This document shows positions 1-8,377 of a stretch of DNA of 42,304 nucleotides, in pieces. Position 1 is the first letter of the stretch, and each line of letters opens with the position of its first letter. The stretch covers positions 1 to 42,304 of the forward strand of contig JAQXDI010000018.1 of NCBI GenBank assembly GCA_029251465.1. Reading direction: 5' to 3'. The DNA comes from Ascidiaceihabitans sp. (lineage in GTDB: Bacteria > Pseudomonadota > Alphaproteobacteria > Rhodobacterales > Rhodobacteraceae). The notes beneath the pieces were generated by a model. It had not been told where the DNA came from. It saw nothing but the letters and a program-made list of their open reading frames with translations, and searched no databases. The translations under genes and the position numbers were made by a program.

Positions 1-42
1 ACGCTGCATCTGCGCCTCAGTCAGCCAATACAAATTGCTCAT
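1..42 (-). CDS. N-terminal 14 codons of an IS5-family transposase (partial)
   Basis: An ATG at 42 reads M-S-N-L-Y-W-L-T-E-A-Q-M-Q-R to the window edge. The N-terminus MSNLYWLTEAQM is characteristic, from memory, of IS5-family (DDE) transposases common in Rhodobacteraceae. An AGGGGG Shine-Dalgarno sequence sits a few bases upstream. Only 14 residues are visible, so the catalytic DDE residues and intactness cannot be judged. Confidence 0.72.
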   Translation of the reverse strand, partial: MSNLYWLTEAQMQR

Positions 43-114
43 CATATCCCCCTACAACTAGGGGTCGTGAATCATAACAACACGACAGGCTCAATCAGTT
101 AATGGGTCCTGACC
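1..114 (-). mobile_element. Right-hand piece of an IS5-family-like insertion sequence, cut by the window edge
   Basis: The minus strand carries a terminal segment beginning next to a CTAG at 115-118 (GGTCAGGACCCATTAA reading inward), a short AT-rich leader, a strong AGGGGG ribosome binding site and then the first codons of a transposase. The junction falls inside the flotillin gene on its right, whose frame runs on into the IS end and stops after a few foreign codons. IS5-group elements often target CTAG or similar short sites, which fits, but the exact element boundary and any target duplication need the other end, which lies outside the window. Confidence 0.72.
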
Positions 115-637
115 CTAGCTCAAGCCCGTTTTTCAACAGATCCTCAGAGATCGCATTTTGCACCTCTTGCACAAAGCTGGCGCGGTTTTCGTGCAATTCG
201 TCCATCGTCATTTGGGCCGCAACTGCACGCAAGCCGTCAATCAATTTACCTTCGATCATTTCGCGCAACTGTTCGACGTGGAACGTGCGATCCCCAAGCG
301 TCTGGGCAGCACGTGAAATACCATCGTCGGTCGCATTGACAGAGACGTAAAACTCCACGCCCACGTCGACACGCATCCGGTCTTTGGTGATCAGGGATTG
401 CTCGTTTACGCGGGCCACTTCGAGACGCAATGTCTTCATGTTGACCTTTGCGACCTTGTGCAGGAACGGCACGACGATTGTGCTACCATCCATGATCACA
501 ACCCGTCCACCAGCCCCGGTTTTCACCAAGCTGGTTTCGCGAGTCGCACGTTTGTACAGACGGGCCATAATCAGGCCGATGAACACTAGAAGGGCAACGA
601 GAATGCCCGCGATGGTCAGAATAGAGGTCATATCCAT
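95..637 (-). pseudogene. yqiK: Flotillin (YqiK-like) gene truncated by IS insertion
   Basis: The 180-residue product starts MDMTSIL with an N-terminal hydrophobic segment (about residues 5-25) followed by a basic stretch and an SPFH/Band 7 domain (about 30-175). Flotillins scaffold ordered membrane microdomains and are normally some 500-600 residues with a long coiled-coil C-terminal half; here the frame stops just after the GLEL motif that ends the SPFH core. The last residues (GSGPIN) are encoded by the IS end. A GGAG ribosome binding site lies 6 bases before the ATG. It sits 48 bases downstream of the yqiJ-like gene, the usual partner arrangement. The distal half should lie beyond the IS, to the left of the window. 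A truncated membrane-anchored SPFH domain could still be made, but a functional flotillin is unlikely. Confidence 0.85.
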
Positions 638-685
638 AGAATACTCCGTTGGGTTATATTTCAGAATTTGGGTCGAAAGCGCGGC

Positions 686-1354
686 TTAGATGACAAAGAA
701 CTTGTCGCCACGCTTGCGGATCAGTGTTACGTCGCTGCCTTGGGCAAAGACGCCGTCGTCATCCAGCGGTTCGACCCGCAGGTAGTGCATGTTGCCATGC
801 CGATCTTTGATCTTGGCCTCGGCAGGTTTGCCCCGCGCTGCAGTGCCTTGGGTAATCGTTCCGCGATGCCCGCCAAGAAAACGCGTGCGCATCGCACTGG
901 TTTCCGTTTTCTGCATGATCAGCGCCACCCAATTGGCGATGACCCGCGTGATCCCGATTGCAGGGACAAAAGCGAGCACAACAGCCAGCATCGTGTACAG
1001 AGGCACGCCAAAAATTGTGGTCGCGATGGATTGGATGATCAGACCAGCCAAGCCAAACATCGTCAGAAATGACACGAGCCAAATCAGGAACGGAACATCA
1101 CGCGCACCAATCCAAGTGAAAACGCCCGAAGGACTGGTCGTGCCCTCAAACGCGTCAGATGGAATGTCTACACCATCAATATCTGCCGACAAATCAAAGT
1201 CAGCATCGACATCGATATCAGGCGCGTCACCGCCCAACCCCAAAACAGTCGCCCCCAACAAGGAGCTTATGATTTCAAGAATAAACAATCCCGCCGTGAC
1301 AGCGAGTGCAATGGCGAACGGATAAGATTCGGGTGTTAAAAAAGTATTGAGCAT
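686..1354 (-). CDS. yqiJ: YqiJ-like inner-membrane protein with C-terminal OB-fold (DUF1449)
   Basis: This 222-residue protein has an N-terminal membrane segment, an acidic Asp-rich loop (about residues 42-66), further membrane segments (about 85-145) and a soluble beta-rich C-terminal domain beginning near the RTRFLGGHRG motif, the layout of the YqiJ/OB-fold family that accompanies flotillins. I chose the ATG at 1354 because the upstream GTG at 1369 overlaps the GGAAGGGA ribosome binding site that serves it. It is the first gene of a yqiJ-flotillin pair transcribed leftward; its partner is broken. Its role is inferred from this pairing (membrane integrity or microdomain function), not shown by the sequence. 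Confidence 0.82.
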   Translation of the reverse strand: MLNTFLTPESYPFAIALAVTAGLFILEIISSLLGATVLGLGGDAPDIDVDADFDLSADIDGVDIPSDAFEGTTSPSGVFTWIGARDVPFLIWLVSFLTMFGLAGLIIQSIATTIFGVPLYTMLAVVLAFVPAIGITRVIANWVALIMQKTETSAMRTRFLGGHRGTITQGTAARGKPAEAKIKDRHGNMHYLRVEPLDDDGVFAQGSDVTLIRKRGDKFFVI

Positions 1355-1392
1355 TGAGGTCCCTTCCACTTATATAGGGAGTTTTTTTAATA

Positions 1393-1422
1393 ATGTTAGG
1401 TATATATATTCATATTTGTCAA
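1393..1422 (-). promoter_or_regulatory. Sigma70-like promoter for the yqiJ-flotillin operon
   Basis: On the minus strand a perfect TTGACA (1422-1417) is followed after 18 bases by TAACAT (1398-1393), in an AT-rich stretch about 40 bases upstream of the yqiJ start. The spacing and hexamers match a housekeeping promoter. It is back to back with the promoter of the mobile mystery protein gene. Confidence 0.55.
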
Positions 1423-1438
1423 TATTCCGCAAAATACA

Positions 1439-1467
1439 TTGACTTTACGACGTAGACTGCCTAATTT
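1439..1467 (+). promoter_or_regulatory. Sigma70-like promoter for mobile mystery protein A
   Basis: TTGACT at 1439-1444 and TAATTT at 1462-1467 are separated by 17 bases. The predicted start of transcription near 1474 falls on the first copy of the 11-base repeat ATGCAACGCAG (1472-1482), which recurs at 1514-1524 inside the start of the gene. The repeat could be an autoregulatory site for the HTH product; that is inference. Confidence 0.55.
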
Positions 1468-1501
1468 AAGCATGCAACGCAGTGATCGTTAAGGGAACAT
1501 C

Positions 1502-1951
1502 ATGCCGGACTTTATGCAACGCAGGCGGCTGGCGCGCATTCTGGATCGTGCGGCGGAACAGTTTGCAAGCAGCCAAGTACCTGAAAAGGGGTGGATCGCG
1601 ACAATGCGATTGGCCTTGGGCATGTCCGCAGAACAGGTTGCGGTGCGCAAAGGTGTCAGTCGAAATGCCGTCTATCAGGCAGAGCGCAGCGAAAAGGAAG
1701 GGTCGGTTTCAATCAAACAAATGGAGCAATTGGCGACAGCCATGGGCGGCAAATTTGTTTACGCGATTGTTCCGAATGCTCCTATTGAGCAATTAAAATA
1801 CCACCAAGCCATCAGGCGCGCCCACGCGATTGCGGCACTAGAACCCAGATATGAAAGTTGGTCCGTTGATGAACGCCAAGATTGGATCGATGATACAACC
1901 GCCCAGCAACTGCACGATATGCCAACAGATTTCTGGGACGACACAAGGTAA
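1502..1951 (+). CDS. XRE-type regulator, 'mobile mystery protein A' family, without its usual Fic partner
   Basis: The 149-residue product has the family layout: a basic N-terminus, a GWI-xxx-R-xALGMS motif opening a helix-turn-helix (about residues 29-62), a SRNAVYQAERSE recognition helix region and the closing KFVYAIVPN strand (about 83-91). Family members normally run about 150 residues and are followed directly by 'mobile mystery protein B', a Fic-domain protein. Here no Fic gene follows; only a tRNA on the other strand lies downstream. An AAGGGA ribosome binding site precedes the ATG. Most likely a DNA-binding antitoxin-like regulator; the target is unknown. Confidence 0.8.
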   Translation: MPDFMQRRRLARILDRAAEQFASSQVPEKGWIATMRLALGMSAEQVAVRKGVSRNAVYQAERSEKEGSVSIKQMEQLATAMGGKFVYAIVPNAPIEQLKYHQAIRRAHAIAALEPRYESWSVDERQDWIDDTTAQQLHDMPTDFWDDTR

Positions 1952-2041
1952 TCCCAAAACCATCCCGCCAGAAGACACATAGCCACTGGCATCTTACAAA
2001 CTTCGCCTGAAGGAGAGACCCCTTCAAATCAAGAGTAAAAA

Positions 2042-2117
2042 TGGTGAGCCCGTCCGGGTTCGAACCGGAGACCTACTGATTAAAAGTCAGTTGCTCTACC
2101 AACTGAGCTACAGGCCC
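2042..2117 (-). tRNA. tRNA-Lys (anticodon TTT)
   Basis: The minus strand folds as a full 76-base tRNA: acceptor GGGCCTG, D-loop containing AGCTCAGTTGGTAGAGC, anticodon loop CTTTTAA with anticodon TTT, T-loop GGTTCGAACC, and an encoded 3' CCA. Sequence 2008-2026 just beyond its 3' end can form a weak hairpin (TGAAGG with CCTTCA). The gene sits next to a mobile-element-associated regulator, although no attachment-site duplication is visible in the window. Confidence 0.97.
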
Positions 2118-2213
2118 ACTGCGTTGCTAAGTAGAAAGAGTCGGCGGGGGGGTCAAGCCCTTATTATGAACTTTATTTCTCTTGCTCTGGATTCACTCCG
2201 GCGGGGGCGTTAT

Positions 2214-3056
2214 ATGCCCGAAATGACCCATTCAGCCCCTCTCTCATTGCCCTTCATGAAAATGCATGGGCTCGGCAACGATTTTGTTGTCATGGACGCA
2301 CGGACGCAAGCGTTCGAGATGTCTGAATCACTCGCCAAAGCGCTGGCTGATCGGCGTTGTGGTGTTGGCTTTGACCAGCTGGCAGTGATCAGCGACGGGG
2401 CCGAGGACGCACATCTGACATTTTATAATTCTGATGGTTCGACTTCGGCGGCCTGCGGAAATGCGACCCGTTGCATTGCGCGATTTTTGATGGATGGCAG
2501 TGGTGCGAAAACGCTAACGCTGACCACTGATCGCGGTGCCCTGCACGCGGTGGATCAGGGCGACGGCATCACGTCGGTCAACATGGGGCATCCGCAGCTA
2601 GGCTGGGCGGACGTGCCGCTGGCCAGCGCGATGGACACCCTAGAATTACCAATCGACGGCGCGCCGACGGCCACCGGCATGGGCAACCCGCACTGCACGT
2701 TCTTCGTGGATGATGTCGCAGCGATTGATCTGGCTGCGCGCGGATCCGAGCTTGAGCATCACCCGGTCTATCCAGAACGCACCAACGTGCAGTTCGCGCA
2801 AATCGTTGGCCCCGATCACATCCGCATGCGTGTGTGGGAACGTGGCGTTGGCGTCACGCTGGCGTCTGGATCTTCGTCCTGCGCCACTGCTGTTGCGGCG
2901 GCCAGACGAGGCCTGACGGGCCGCTCTGTGCGCATTGATCTGGACGGTGGCACGTTGCACGTTGACTGGCGCGAAGACGGCGTTTGGATGACTGGCGCAA
3001 CGATGCACGTATTTTCTGGCAAGCTGACGCAAAGCTTTATGGACAGCCTGTCATGA
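2214..3056 (+). CDS. dapF: Diaminopimelate epimerase with substituted second catalytic motif
   Basis: DapF interconverts LL- and meso-diaminopimelate for lysine and peptidoglycan. The 280-residue product shows the family start MKMHGLGNDFVVMD and the first catalytic motif with Cys81 (AACGNATRC). In the second motif the usual E-R-G-x-G-E-T-x-A-C-G reads E-R-G-V-G-V-T-L-A-S-G: the substrate-contacting Glu is Val214 and the second catalytic Cys is Ser218 (codon TCT at 2865-2867). Cys223 lies five residues on. I chose ATG 2214 because a GGGGGCG ribosome binding site precedes it; an earlier in-frame start would overlap the tRNA. It overlaps mtaB by four bases (ATGA). No other epimerase is visible in the window. 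Confidence 0.93.
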   Translation: MPEMTHSAPLSLPFMKMHGLGNDFVVMDARTQAFEMSESLAKALADRRCGVGFDQLAVISDGAEDAHLTFYNSDGSTSAACGNATRCIARFLMDGSGAKTLTLTTDRGALHAVDQGDGITSVNMGHPQLGWADVPLASAMDTLELPIDGAPTATGMGNPHCTFFVDDVAAIDLAARGSELEHHPVYPERTNVQFAQIVGPDHIRMRVWERGVGVTLASGSSSCATAVAAARRGLTGRSVRIDLDGGTLHVDWREDGVWMTGATMHVFSGKLTQSFMDSLS

Positions 3057-4306
3057 GCGCGCCCAAATTTTCAAATCACGGTTGTCGATTAAACATGTAC
3101 GAAACCGAAGCGATGAAAGAACTGGCCGAACAAGCCGGCCTTCAGAACGCGGTGATTGTGAACACATGCGCCGTGACAACCGAGGCTGTGCGCAAAGCCC
3201 GCCAGGACATTCGCAAACTGCGGCGTGAAAACCCGAACGCTCGTTTGATCGTAACCGGATGCGCCGCGCAAACCGAACCCGCGACATTCACCGCGATGGA
3301 CGAAGTCGACGCTGTCATTGGCAACACCGAAAAAATGCAGGGCGACACGTGGCAAGGTCTGGCTGCTGATTTCATCGGCGACAGCGAGGCCGTACAGGTT
3401 AACGACATCATGTCCGTCACCGAAACGGCAGGGCATTTGATCGACGGGTTTGGCACGCGATCACGCGCCTACGTGCAGGTTCAGAACGGCTGCGATCACC
3501 GCTGCACGTTTTGCATTATTCCATACGGTCGCGGCAATTCACGGTCCGTGCCTGCGGGTGTTGTTGTCGACCAAATCAAGCGGCTCGTCGACAAAGGCTA
3601 CAACGAAGTCGTGCTGACCGGTGTGGACATGACCAGCTGGGGCGGCGATTTACCATCGGCTCCGAAACTTGGTGATCTGGTCATGCGCATCCTGCGCTTG
3701 GTGCCTGATTTGCCGCGCCTGCGGATCAGTTCGATCGACAGCATCGAGGTGGATGAAAACCTGATGCAGGCCATCGCGACCGAACCCCGCCTGATGCCGC
3801 ATTTGCACCTGTCGCTACAGCACGGCGACGACATGATTCTGAAACGGATGAAGCGACGGCATCTGCGCGACGATGCGATCCGCTTTGCCGAAGATGCGAA
3901 AAAACTGCGGCCAGACATGACATTCGGGGCTGACATCATCGCAGGCTTCCCGACCGAGACCGAAGCGATGTTCGCCAATTCGCTGGCGTTGGTCAAAGAT
4001 TGCGATCTGACCTGGCTGCACGTGTTTCCCTACTCGCCGCGCCCCGGCACGCCTGCCGCACGCATGCCGCAGGTGAATGGCAAAGCGATCAAAGCACGCG
4101 CCGCCACTTTGCGCGCAGCAGGGCAAACGCAGGTGGCAGCGCATCTGCAATCACAGATCGGACGCACGCATCAGGTCTTGATGGAAAACGCCCACATGGG
4201 CCGCACTGAGCATTTCACAGAAGTGACGTTTGAAACCGCGCAGATTGAGGGGCAGATTGTGCCAACGCTCATCACTGGTGTTCAGCAAAATCAACTAACA
4301 GCTTAG
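3053..4306 (+). CDS. mtaB: tRNA t6A37 methylthiotransferase MtaB
   Basis: This radical-SAM enzyme converts t6A37 in tRNA to ms2t6A37. The 417-residue product has an N-terminal MTTase domain with Cys11, Cys39 and Cys70 for the auxiliary 4Fe-4S cluster, the radical-SAM motif C147-x3-C151-x2-C154 (GCDHRCTFC), the PYGRGNSRS loop that separates this group from other methylthiotransferases, and a C-terminal TRAM-like region (about 365 onward). Its ATG overlaps the dapF stop, so it is translationally coupled. The downstream VOC gene converges and overlaps its stop by four bases. Confidence 0.93.
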   Translation: MSAPKFSNHGCRLNMYETEAMKELAEQAGLQNAVIVNTCAVTTEAVRKARQDIRKLRRENPNARLIVTGCAAQTEPATFTAMDEVDAVIGNTEKMQGDTWQGLAADFIGDSEAVQVNDIMSVTETAGHLIDGFGTRSRAYVQVQNGCDHRCTFCIIPYGRGNSRSVPAGVVVDQIKRLVDKGYNEVVLTGVDMTSWGGDLPSAPKLGDLVMRILRLVPDLPRLRISSIDSIEVDENLMQAIATEPRLMPHLHLSLQHGDDMILKRMKRRHLRDDAIRFAEDAKKLRPDMTFGADIIAGFPTETEAMFANSLALVKDCDLTWLHVFPYSPRPGTPAARMPQVNGKAIKARAATLRAAGQTQVAAHLQSQIGRTHQVLMENAHMGRTEHFTEVTFETAQIEGQIVPTLITGVQQNQLTA

Positions 4307-4701
4307 GCTTTGCTGAATTCGATCAGGTCCCACAGGTTGCCGTAAAGGTCAGCAAACACCGCCACTGTTCCATAAGGTTCAGTTTTTGGGGCGCGTACAA
4401 ATTTCACTCCCTTGCTTTGATACGCAGCATAATCGCGTTCAAAATTATCGGTTTGCAAAAACAGCGCGACACGGCCACCCGTCTGATCACCGACGCGATC
4501 TGATTGTTCTGTGTTGGAAGCTTTGGCCAGCAAAATCGATGCATCGCCACCGCCTTTGGGCTTAACAACAACCCACCGTTTGTCCTGCTCGGGCTGGTAG
4601 GTGTCATCGATCAGATCAAAGCCAAGCACATCCCTATAAAACGCGATTGCATCGTCATAATCCGACACGACCAAAGTGATTAGAGCGAGCGATTGTTTCA
4701 T
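4303..4701 (-). CDS. VOC (glyoxalase/bleomycin-resistance fold) family protein
   Basis: The 132-residue product has two beta-alpha-beta-beta-beta halves typical of the vicinal oxygen chelate fold. The first half contains LVVSDYDDAIAFYRDVLGF near the N-terminus, and the second ends in VAVFADLYGNLWDLIEF. A C-terminal metal-site Glu is plausible in DLIEF. VOC proteins include lyases, dioxygenases and resistance proteins, and nothing here identifies the substrate. It stands alone, convergent with mtaB and separated from petC by a terminator. Confidence 0.85.
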   Translation of the reverse strand: MKQSLALITLVVSDYDDAIAFYRDVLGFDLIDDTYQPEQDKRWVVVKPKGGGDASILLAKASNTEQSDRVGDQTGGRVALFLQTDNFERDYAAYQSKGVKFVRAPKTEPYGTVAVFADLYGNLWDLIEFSKA

Positions 4702-4721
4702 CTTGACCTCAGACCTGTTTC

Positions 4722-4760
4722 AAAAAAATAAAGCCCCGCGCTGTTTCCAGTGCGGGGCTT
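4722..4760 (-). terminator. Rho-independent terminator of petABC
   Basis: A 9-base-pair stem, AAGCCCCGC (4731-4739) with GCGGGGCTT (4752-4760), lies 23 bases past the petC stop and is followed on the minus strand by a run of T (complement of 4722-4730). The opposite side also carries four or more T, so it may act in both directions. Confidence 0.88.
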
Positions 4761-4782
4761 TTTCGCAGAAAGGCGTTTGCCC

Positions 4783-5649
4783 TTAGTGCTTTTTCTTTTT
4801 GTGCGGTGCCCAAAGGCGTTTGTTCGTCAGGTACAGCAGCACCGACAACAGCGTCAGTAGCAGTACACCAACAAAACCAGCTTGCTTGCGCGCTTGCAGC
4901 TTTGGCTCAGCCGCCCACATCAGAAACGCCGCAACGTCTTCGGATTCGTGGTGCAGGCTGTTGGAATGGCCATCTGCATAGTCAACATCTTCGCCGTACA
5001 AAGGTTGGCCCATCGCAATCCAGCTGCCCGGATACTTGTGATGACCGTCTTCGTCCATGCACTCTGCCGGATAGCCGCCAGATGTGAAGTATTTGTTGTA
5101 CGAGCCGTCCATGTCATCTGGTGTGCACGACGGTGCATCGACGTAGCCCTGCATCAGTGCCGCAATGTATTCCGCGCCGCCTGTGCCCTTCATCAACTGG
5201 TTGATGCCAAGACCGTAAGGGCCGTGGAACGCTGCACGTGATTTCGCCATCAACGACAAATCAGGGGCCGCGTTGGCATTGTTGATCGGAAAACTATCGG
5301 CCGGTGTCAGGGCGCGATATTCTTCGGTTTCCAGGTCAAACAGCTGTGGGTTTGCCAGCTCGTCGTTGACGCTGAACTGATCGGCATAGGCGCGAACCTG
5401 ATCGGCAGGAAGGTGTGGACCACCCTCATCGCCGAGCGTGCGGATCGGCACATATTTCAGACCGTGACACGCCGCGCAAACCTCTGTGTAGATTTGCAGA
5501 CCGCGTTGCAGTTGGTTCTGATCGTAGGTGCCAAAGGGCCCGTCAAACGAGAAATCGATATTCTCGATATGCGCGCCTTCGCCAGCTGCCATAGCGCCTG
5601 TTGCAAGCGTAATCGCTGCAACAGTGCTGATTGCGAGTTTCTTAAACAT
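4783..5649 (-). CDS. petC: Cytochrome c1 of the cytochrome bc1 complex
   Basis: Cytochrome c1 passes electrons from the Rieske protein to soluble or membrane cytochrome c. The 288-residue protein has a signal peptide (cleavage near AMA, residue 21), the heme-binding C58-A-A-C61-H62 motif, a distal region with the axial methionine (IAMGQPL) and one C-terminal membrane anchor ending in a Lys/His-rich tail. I start at the second ATG (5649) because AGAGGA lies about 7 bases before it but only 1-2 bases before the ATG at 5655. It lies 12 bases downstream of petB and is the last gene of petABC. Confidence 0.96.
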   Translation of the reverse strand: MFKKLAISTVAAITLATGAMAAGEGAHIENIDFSFDGPFGTYDQNQLQRGLQIYTEVCAACHGLKYVPIRTLGDEGGPHLPADQVRAYADQFSVNDELANPQLFDLETEEYRALTPADSFPINNANAAPDLSLMAKSRAAFHGPYGLGINQLMKGTGGAEYIAALMQGYVDAPSCTPDDMDGSYNKYFTSGGYPAECMDEDGHHKYPGSWIAMGQPLYGEDVDYADGHSNSLHHESEDVAAFLMWAAEPKLQARKQAGFVGVLLLTLLSVLLYLTNKRLWAPHKKKKH

Positions 5650-5661
5650 ACGCATTTCCTC

Positions 5662-6990
5662 TTATTCCGCTGGCTGTTTGTCAGCGTCGCTACCGTAGTG
5701 GGCAGCAAAGTCATCTTCGATGGTCGCAGGCGGTGTGTCCGGTTTCTCGATCACGCCAAGCAGTGGCAAGATAACCAAGAAGTATGCGAACCAATAGGCC
5801 GACGCGATCAAAGAGAACGACGCATAGGGTTCTTCTGCAGGCATCGCACCCAGCCACATCAGGGCAAAGAAATCGATGACCAGCAGTGCAAACCACCACT
5901 TGAACATTGGACGGAACCGACCAGAGCGGACCGACGATGTGTCAAGCCATGGCACCAACGCCATAACCGCGATCGCACCAAACATCGCCAGAACACCAAA
6001 GAACTTGGCCGTAACGATGCCGCCGGTCACGAATGTCGCAATTTGCACAACCCATACTTCGGCCGTAAAGGCGCGCAGGATTGCGTAGAATGGCAAGAAG
6101 TACCACTCAGGCACGATGTGTGCAGGCGTCGAAAGCGGGTTCGCTTCGATGTAGTTGTCCGGGTGACCAAGGTAGTTCGGCATAAAGCCGACGATGGCAA
6201 AGAACACAGCCAGAATAACCGCCAGCGCGAACAAGTCTTTGATCACGAAATACGGCCAGAACGGCAGCGTGTCTTTTTCAGCCTCTTCCTTGGATCCCCG
6301 ACGCACTTCAACACCGGTTGGGTTGTTGTTGCCTGTCGTGTGGAACGCCCAGATGTGCACGATCACCAGACCGGCAATCACGAACGGCAGCAAATAGTGC
6401 AAGCTAAAGAAACGGTTCAGCGTTGCGTTATCAACAGCAGGTCCGCCCAGCAGGAAAGTTTGCAACGTATCACCGATGAACGGGATCGCACCGAACAAAC
6501 CAGTGATAACAGTCGCGCCCCAGAATGACATTTGGCCCCAAGGCAAAACGTACCCCATGAAACCTGTCGCCATCATCAGCAAGTAGATCAACATGCCGAT
6601 GATCCACGTGACCTCGCGTGGGGATTTGTAAGAACCGTAGTACAGGCCGCGGAAAATGTGGGCGTAAACCGCCACAAAGAACAACGACGCGCCGTTGGCG
6701 TGCAAGTACCGCAGCATGTAGCCGCCGTTTACGTTGCGTGTGATGTGTTCAACAGACGCAAACGCGTTGTCGACGTGCGGCGTGTAGTGCATCGCCAAAA
6801 CGATACCTGTCACGATTTGCAGCGCCAGACAGAACGTCAAAACGATGCCCCAGATCCACATCCAGTTCAGGTTTTTCGGCGTTGGTGCCGTCAATGTTGT
6901 GTACATCAAACCAACGATAGGCAAACGGCTGTCTAGCCACTTTTCGCCCTTGGTTTTTGGTTCGTAATGGTCGTGAGGAATTCCACCCAT
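5662..6990 (-). CDS. petB: Cytochrome b of the cytochrome bc1 complex
   Basis: This membrane subunit carries hemes bL and bH and both quinone sites. The 442-residue product has eight expected transmembrane helices, paired histidine ligands in [19 protein letters not shown] and [19 protein letters not shown], and the Qo-site PEWY motif ([15 protein letters not shown]). Length matches alphaproteobacterial cytochrome b, which is unsplit. It lies between petA and petC with 12-base gaps on both sides. Confidence 0.97.
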   Translation of the reverse strand: MGGIPHDHYEPKTKGEKWLDSRLPIVGLMYTTLTAPTPKNLNWMWIWGIVLTFCLALQIVTGIVLAMHYTPHVDNAFASVEHITRNVNGGYMLRYLHANGASLFFVAVYAHIFRGLYYGSYKSPREVTWIIGMLIYLLMMATGFMGYVLPWGQMSFWGATVITGLFGAIPFIGDTLQTFLLGGPAVDNATLNRFFSLHYLLPFVIAGLVIVHIWAFHTTGNNNPTGVEVRRGSKEEAEKDTLPFWPYFVIKDLFALAVILAVFFAIVGFMPNYLGHPDNYIEANPLSTPAHIVPEWYFLPFYAILRAFTAEVWVVQIATFVTGGIVTAKFFGVLAMFGAIAVMALVPWLDTSSVRSGRFRPMFKWWFALLVIDFFALMWLGAMPAEEPYASFSLIASAYWFAYFLVILPLLGVIEKPDTPPATIEDDFAAHYGSDADKQPAE

Positions 6991-7002
6991 TGCGTCTCTC
7001 CC

Positions 7003-7560
7003 TTAACCGAGTTTGATCGTGGCGTCGTCCACGAAGACGGCCGGTGGAACCGGCAAGTTTTCAGGTGCTGGACCTTTGCGGATACGACCGGCTGTGTCGT
7101 AGTGCGACCCGTGGCATGGGCAAAACCAGCCGCCAAAGTCGCCAGCGTCGCCCAAAGGCACACAGCCAAGGTGCGTACAAACGCCCATCATCACCAGCCA
7201 TTCGCCATCTTCTGACAAAGACCGGTTCGCATCAGATGCGTCGGCTGCACCGATGTTGGCGTTGCGCGCGTCTGCGTCAGGCAGATCAGTCAGCGCAACG
7301 GCTGCTGCTTCGGCAATCTCGTCTTCGGTGCGGCGGCGGATAAACACGGGCTTGCCCAGCCATTTGACCGTCAACTGCGTGCCTGGCTCAAGATCGCCAA
7401 CATTGACGAAAATCGAGGCCAACGCGCGCACGTCTGCGGATGGGTTCATTTGGTTGATCAGCGGCCAGACCGCAGCACCAGCGACCACTGCACCTGTGCC
7501 ACCAGTGGCATAGAGCAGGAAATCCCGGCGGGTGCCTTCGTGTTCTTCTGAGTTAGACAC
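7003..7560 (-). CDS. petA: Rieske iron-sulfur subunit of the cytochrome bc1 complex
   Basis: The 185-residue protein has a twin-arginine-like N-terminus (T-R-R-D-F-L), one membrane segment (about residues 15-35) and the 2Fe-2S ligands in C128-T-H130-L-G-C133 and C147-P-C149-H150-G-S. I start at the GTG at 7560 ([14 protein letters not shown]) because GGAG precedes it at good spacing; reading further upstream adds a 47-residue extension unlike the family. It is the first gene of petABC; the likely regulators PetP/PetR lie about 11 kb to the right. Confidence 0.95.
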   Translation of the reverse strand: MSNSEEHEGTRRDFLLYATGGTGAVVAGAAVWPLINQMNPSADVRALASIFVNVGDLEPGTQLTVKWLGKPVFIRRRTEDEIAEAAAVALTDLPDADARNANIGAADASDANRSLSEDGEWLVMMGVCTHLGCVPLGDAGDFGGWFCPCHGSHYDTAGRIRKGPAPENLPVPPAVFVDDATIKLG

Positions 7561-7939
7561 GTGGGTTTCTCCAATTTTTCCAGCCCTGTGCGGGCCATTA
7601 GACACATTGAGTGCGTCAATAGCGCACCCTTGCTGGGCGCTGTTTAACGAGGCAGCACCGTTGCGTCCAGACACATCAGTGACGCATGTGGTCGCAGGCA
7701 CCTATTAAGGCATGAAAAATACAACTGTAGTACCTGTTTTGACCGTTTAACTGCGGTTTCGTGAAATCACATTTCTAAAATTGAAGGAACAAAGTTTTGG
7801 ATGCCAGTGATTCTAGGCGGCATTTTGCGCTGAATTTGTCAGGCTGAACCCGTCAGGCATCCGAATGATCCGCGCCGAGCGCGCTACAAAGCTACCAGCA
7901 GCAACGCGTAGCACAGCACCACAGAGGTTTTGCGTGCCG
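7561..7939. other. Intergenic region upstream of petA; no gene recognised
   Basis: About 380 bases without a convincing gene. The right part (7813-7939) stays open on the minus strand as a continuation of a reading frame that overlaps the Nudix gene, ending at a TAG at 7813, but I see no start codon with a ribosome binding site, so I do not call it. The part at 7674-7692 has a short dyad (CACAT, nine bases, ATGTG) that may belong to the petABC control region. I could not assign a clear promoter. Confidence 0.5.
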
Positions 7940-8368
7940 TCAATGACCGCGCCGATAGGCCAGAGCCAACCGCAATACGTTATCGACATTCTGACTAAGG
8001 GCGATTGATTTATTTTCGACGTCCTGAACGCGAATCCAATCGGCGTCTTGCGCATCATCCATCGCGCGGGGTGTGCCCGATTGGTAGTCGCACAGCACGG
8101 CAGCGAGCAGAAAATGAAACGCAACAGCACCGTCAGGATCATGCGTGATGATGTCTAGATTGGTCAGATAAGCAACCGGCGTCGCAATCACGCCGGTTTC
8201 TTCATGCAGCTCGCGCGCAGCCGCGTCCAGCCCGGTTTCGCCCAGTTCAACATGCCCGCCAGGAAACCCCCACAAACCAGCGTCCGGTTCATTCTTGCGT
8301 TTCACCAGCAACACATGACCCTCGCGCAATACAACCGCGAGGGCCGCAACTTTGGGGCGATCCGTCAT
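7940..8368 (-). CDS. Nudix hydrolase
   Basis: The 142-residue product contains a complete Nudix box from G38 to V60: G38, five residues, E44, seven residues, R52-E53-L54-x-E56-E57-x-G59-V60. The preceding GLWGFPGGH is typical of MutT/ADP-ribose-type members. Such enzymes hydrolyse nucleoside diphosphate-linked substrates; the substrate cannot be read from sequence. It begins nine bases after the GST stop, so both are probably co-transcribed. Confidence 0.9.
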   Translation of the reverse strand: MTDRPKVAALAVVLREGHVLLVKRKNEPDAGLWGFPGGHVELGETGLDAAARELHEETGVIATPVAYLTNLDIITHDPDGAVAFHFLLAAVLCDYQSGTPRAMDDAQDADWIRVQDVENKSIALSQNVDNVLRLALAYRRGH

Positions 8369-8377
8369 TGCGCGCCG

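Noticed and set aside
2008..2026. Hairpin as terminator of tRNA-Lys
   Set aside because: The stem is six pairs without a T run, too weak to call.
5413..6528. Long plus-strand open frame (371 codons) opposite petC and petB
   Set aside because: It lies wholly antisense to two clear bc1 subunits, has unlike composition and no start signal; it is a by-product of GC-rich codon use.
7813..8142. Minus-strand frame partly beyond the Nudix stop
   Set aside because: Its first part is a shadow of the Nudix gene, and the unique part (7813-7939) lacks a credible start.
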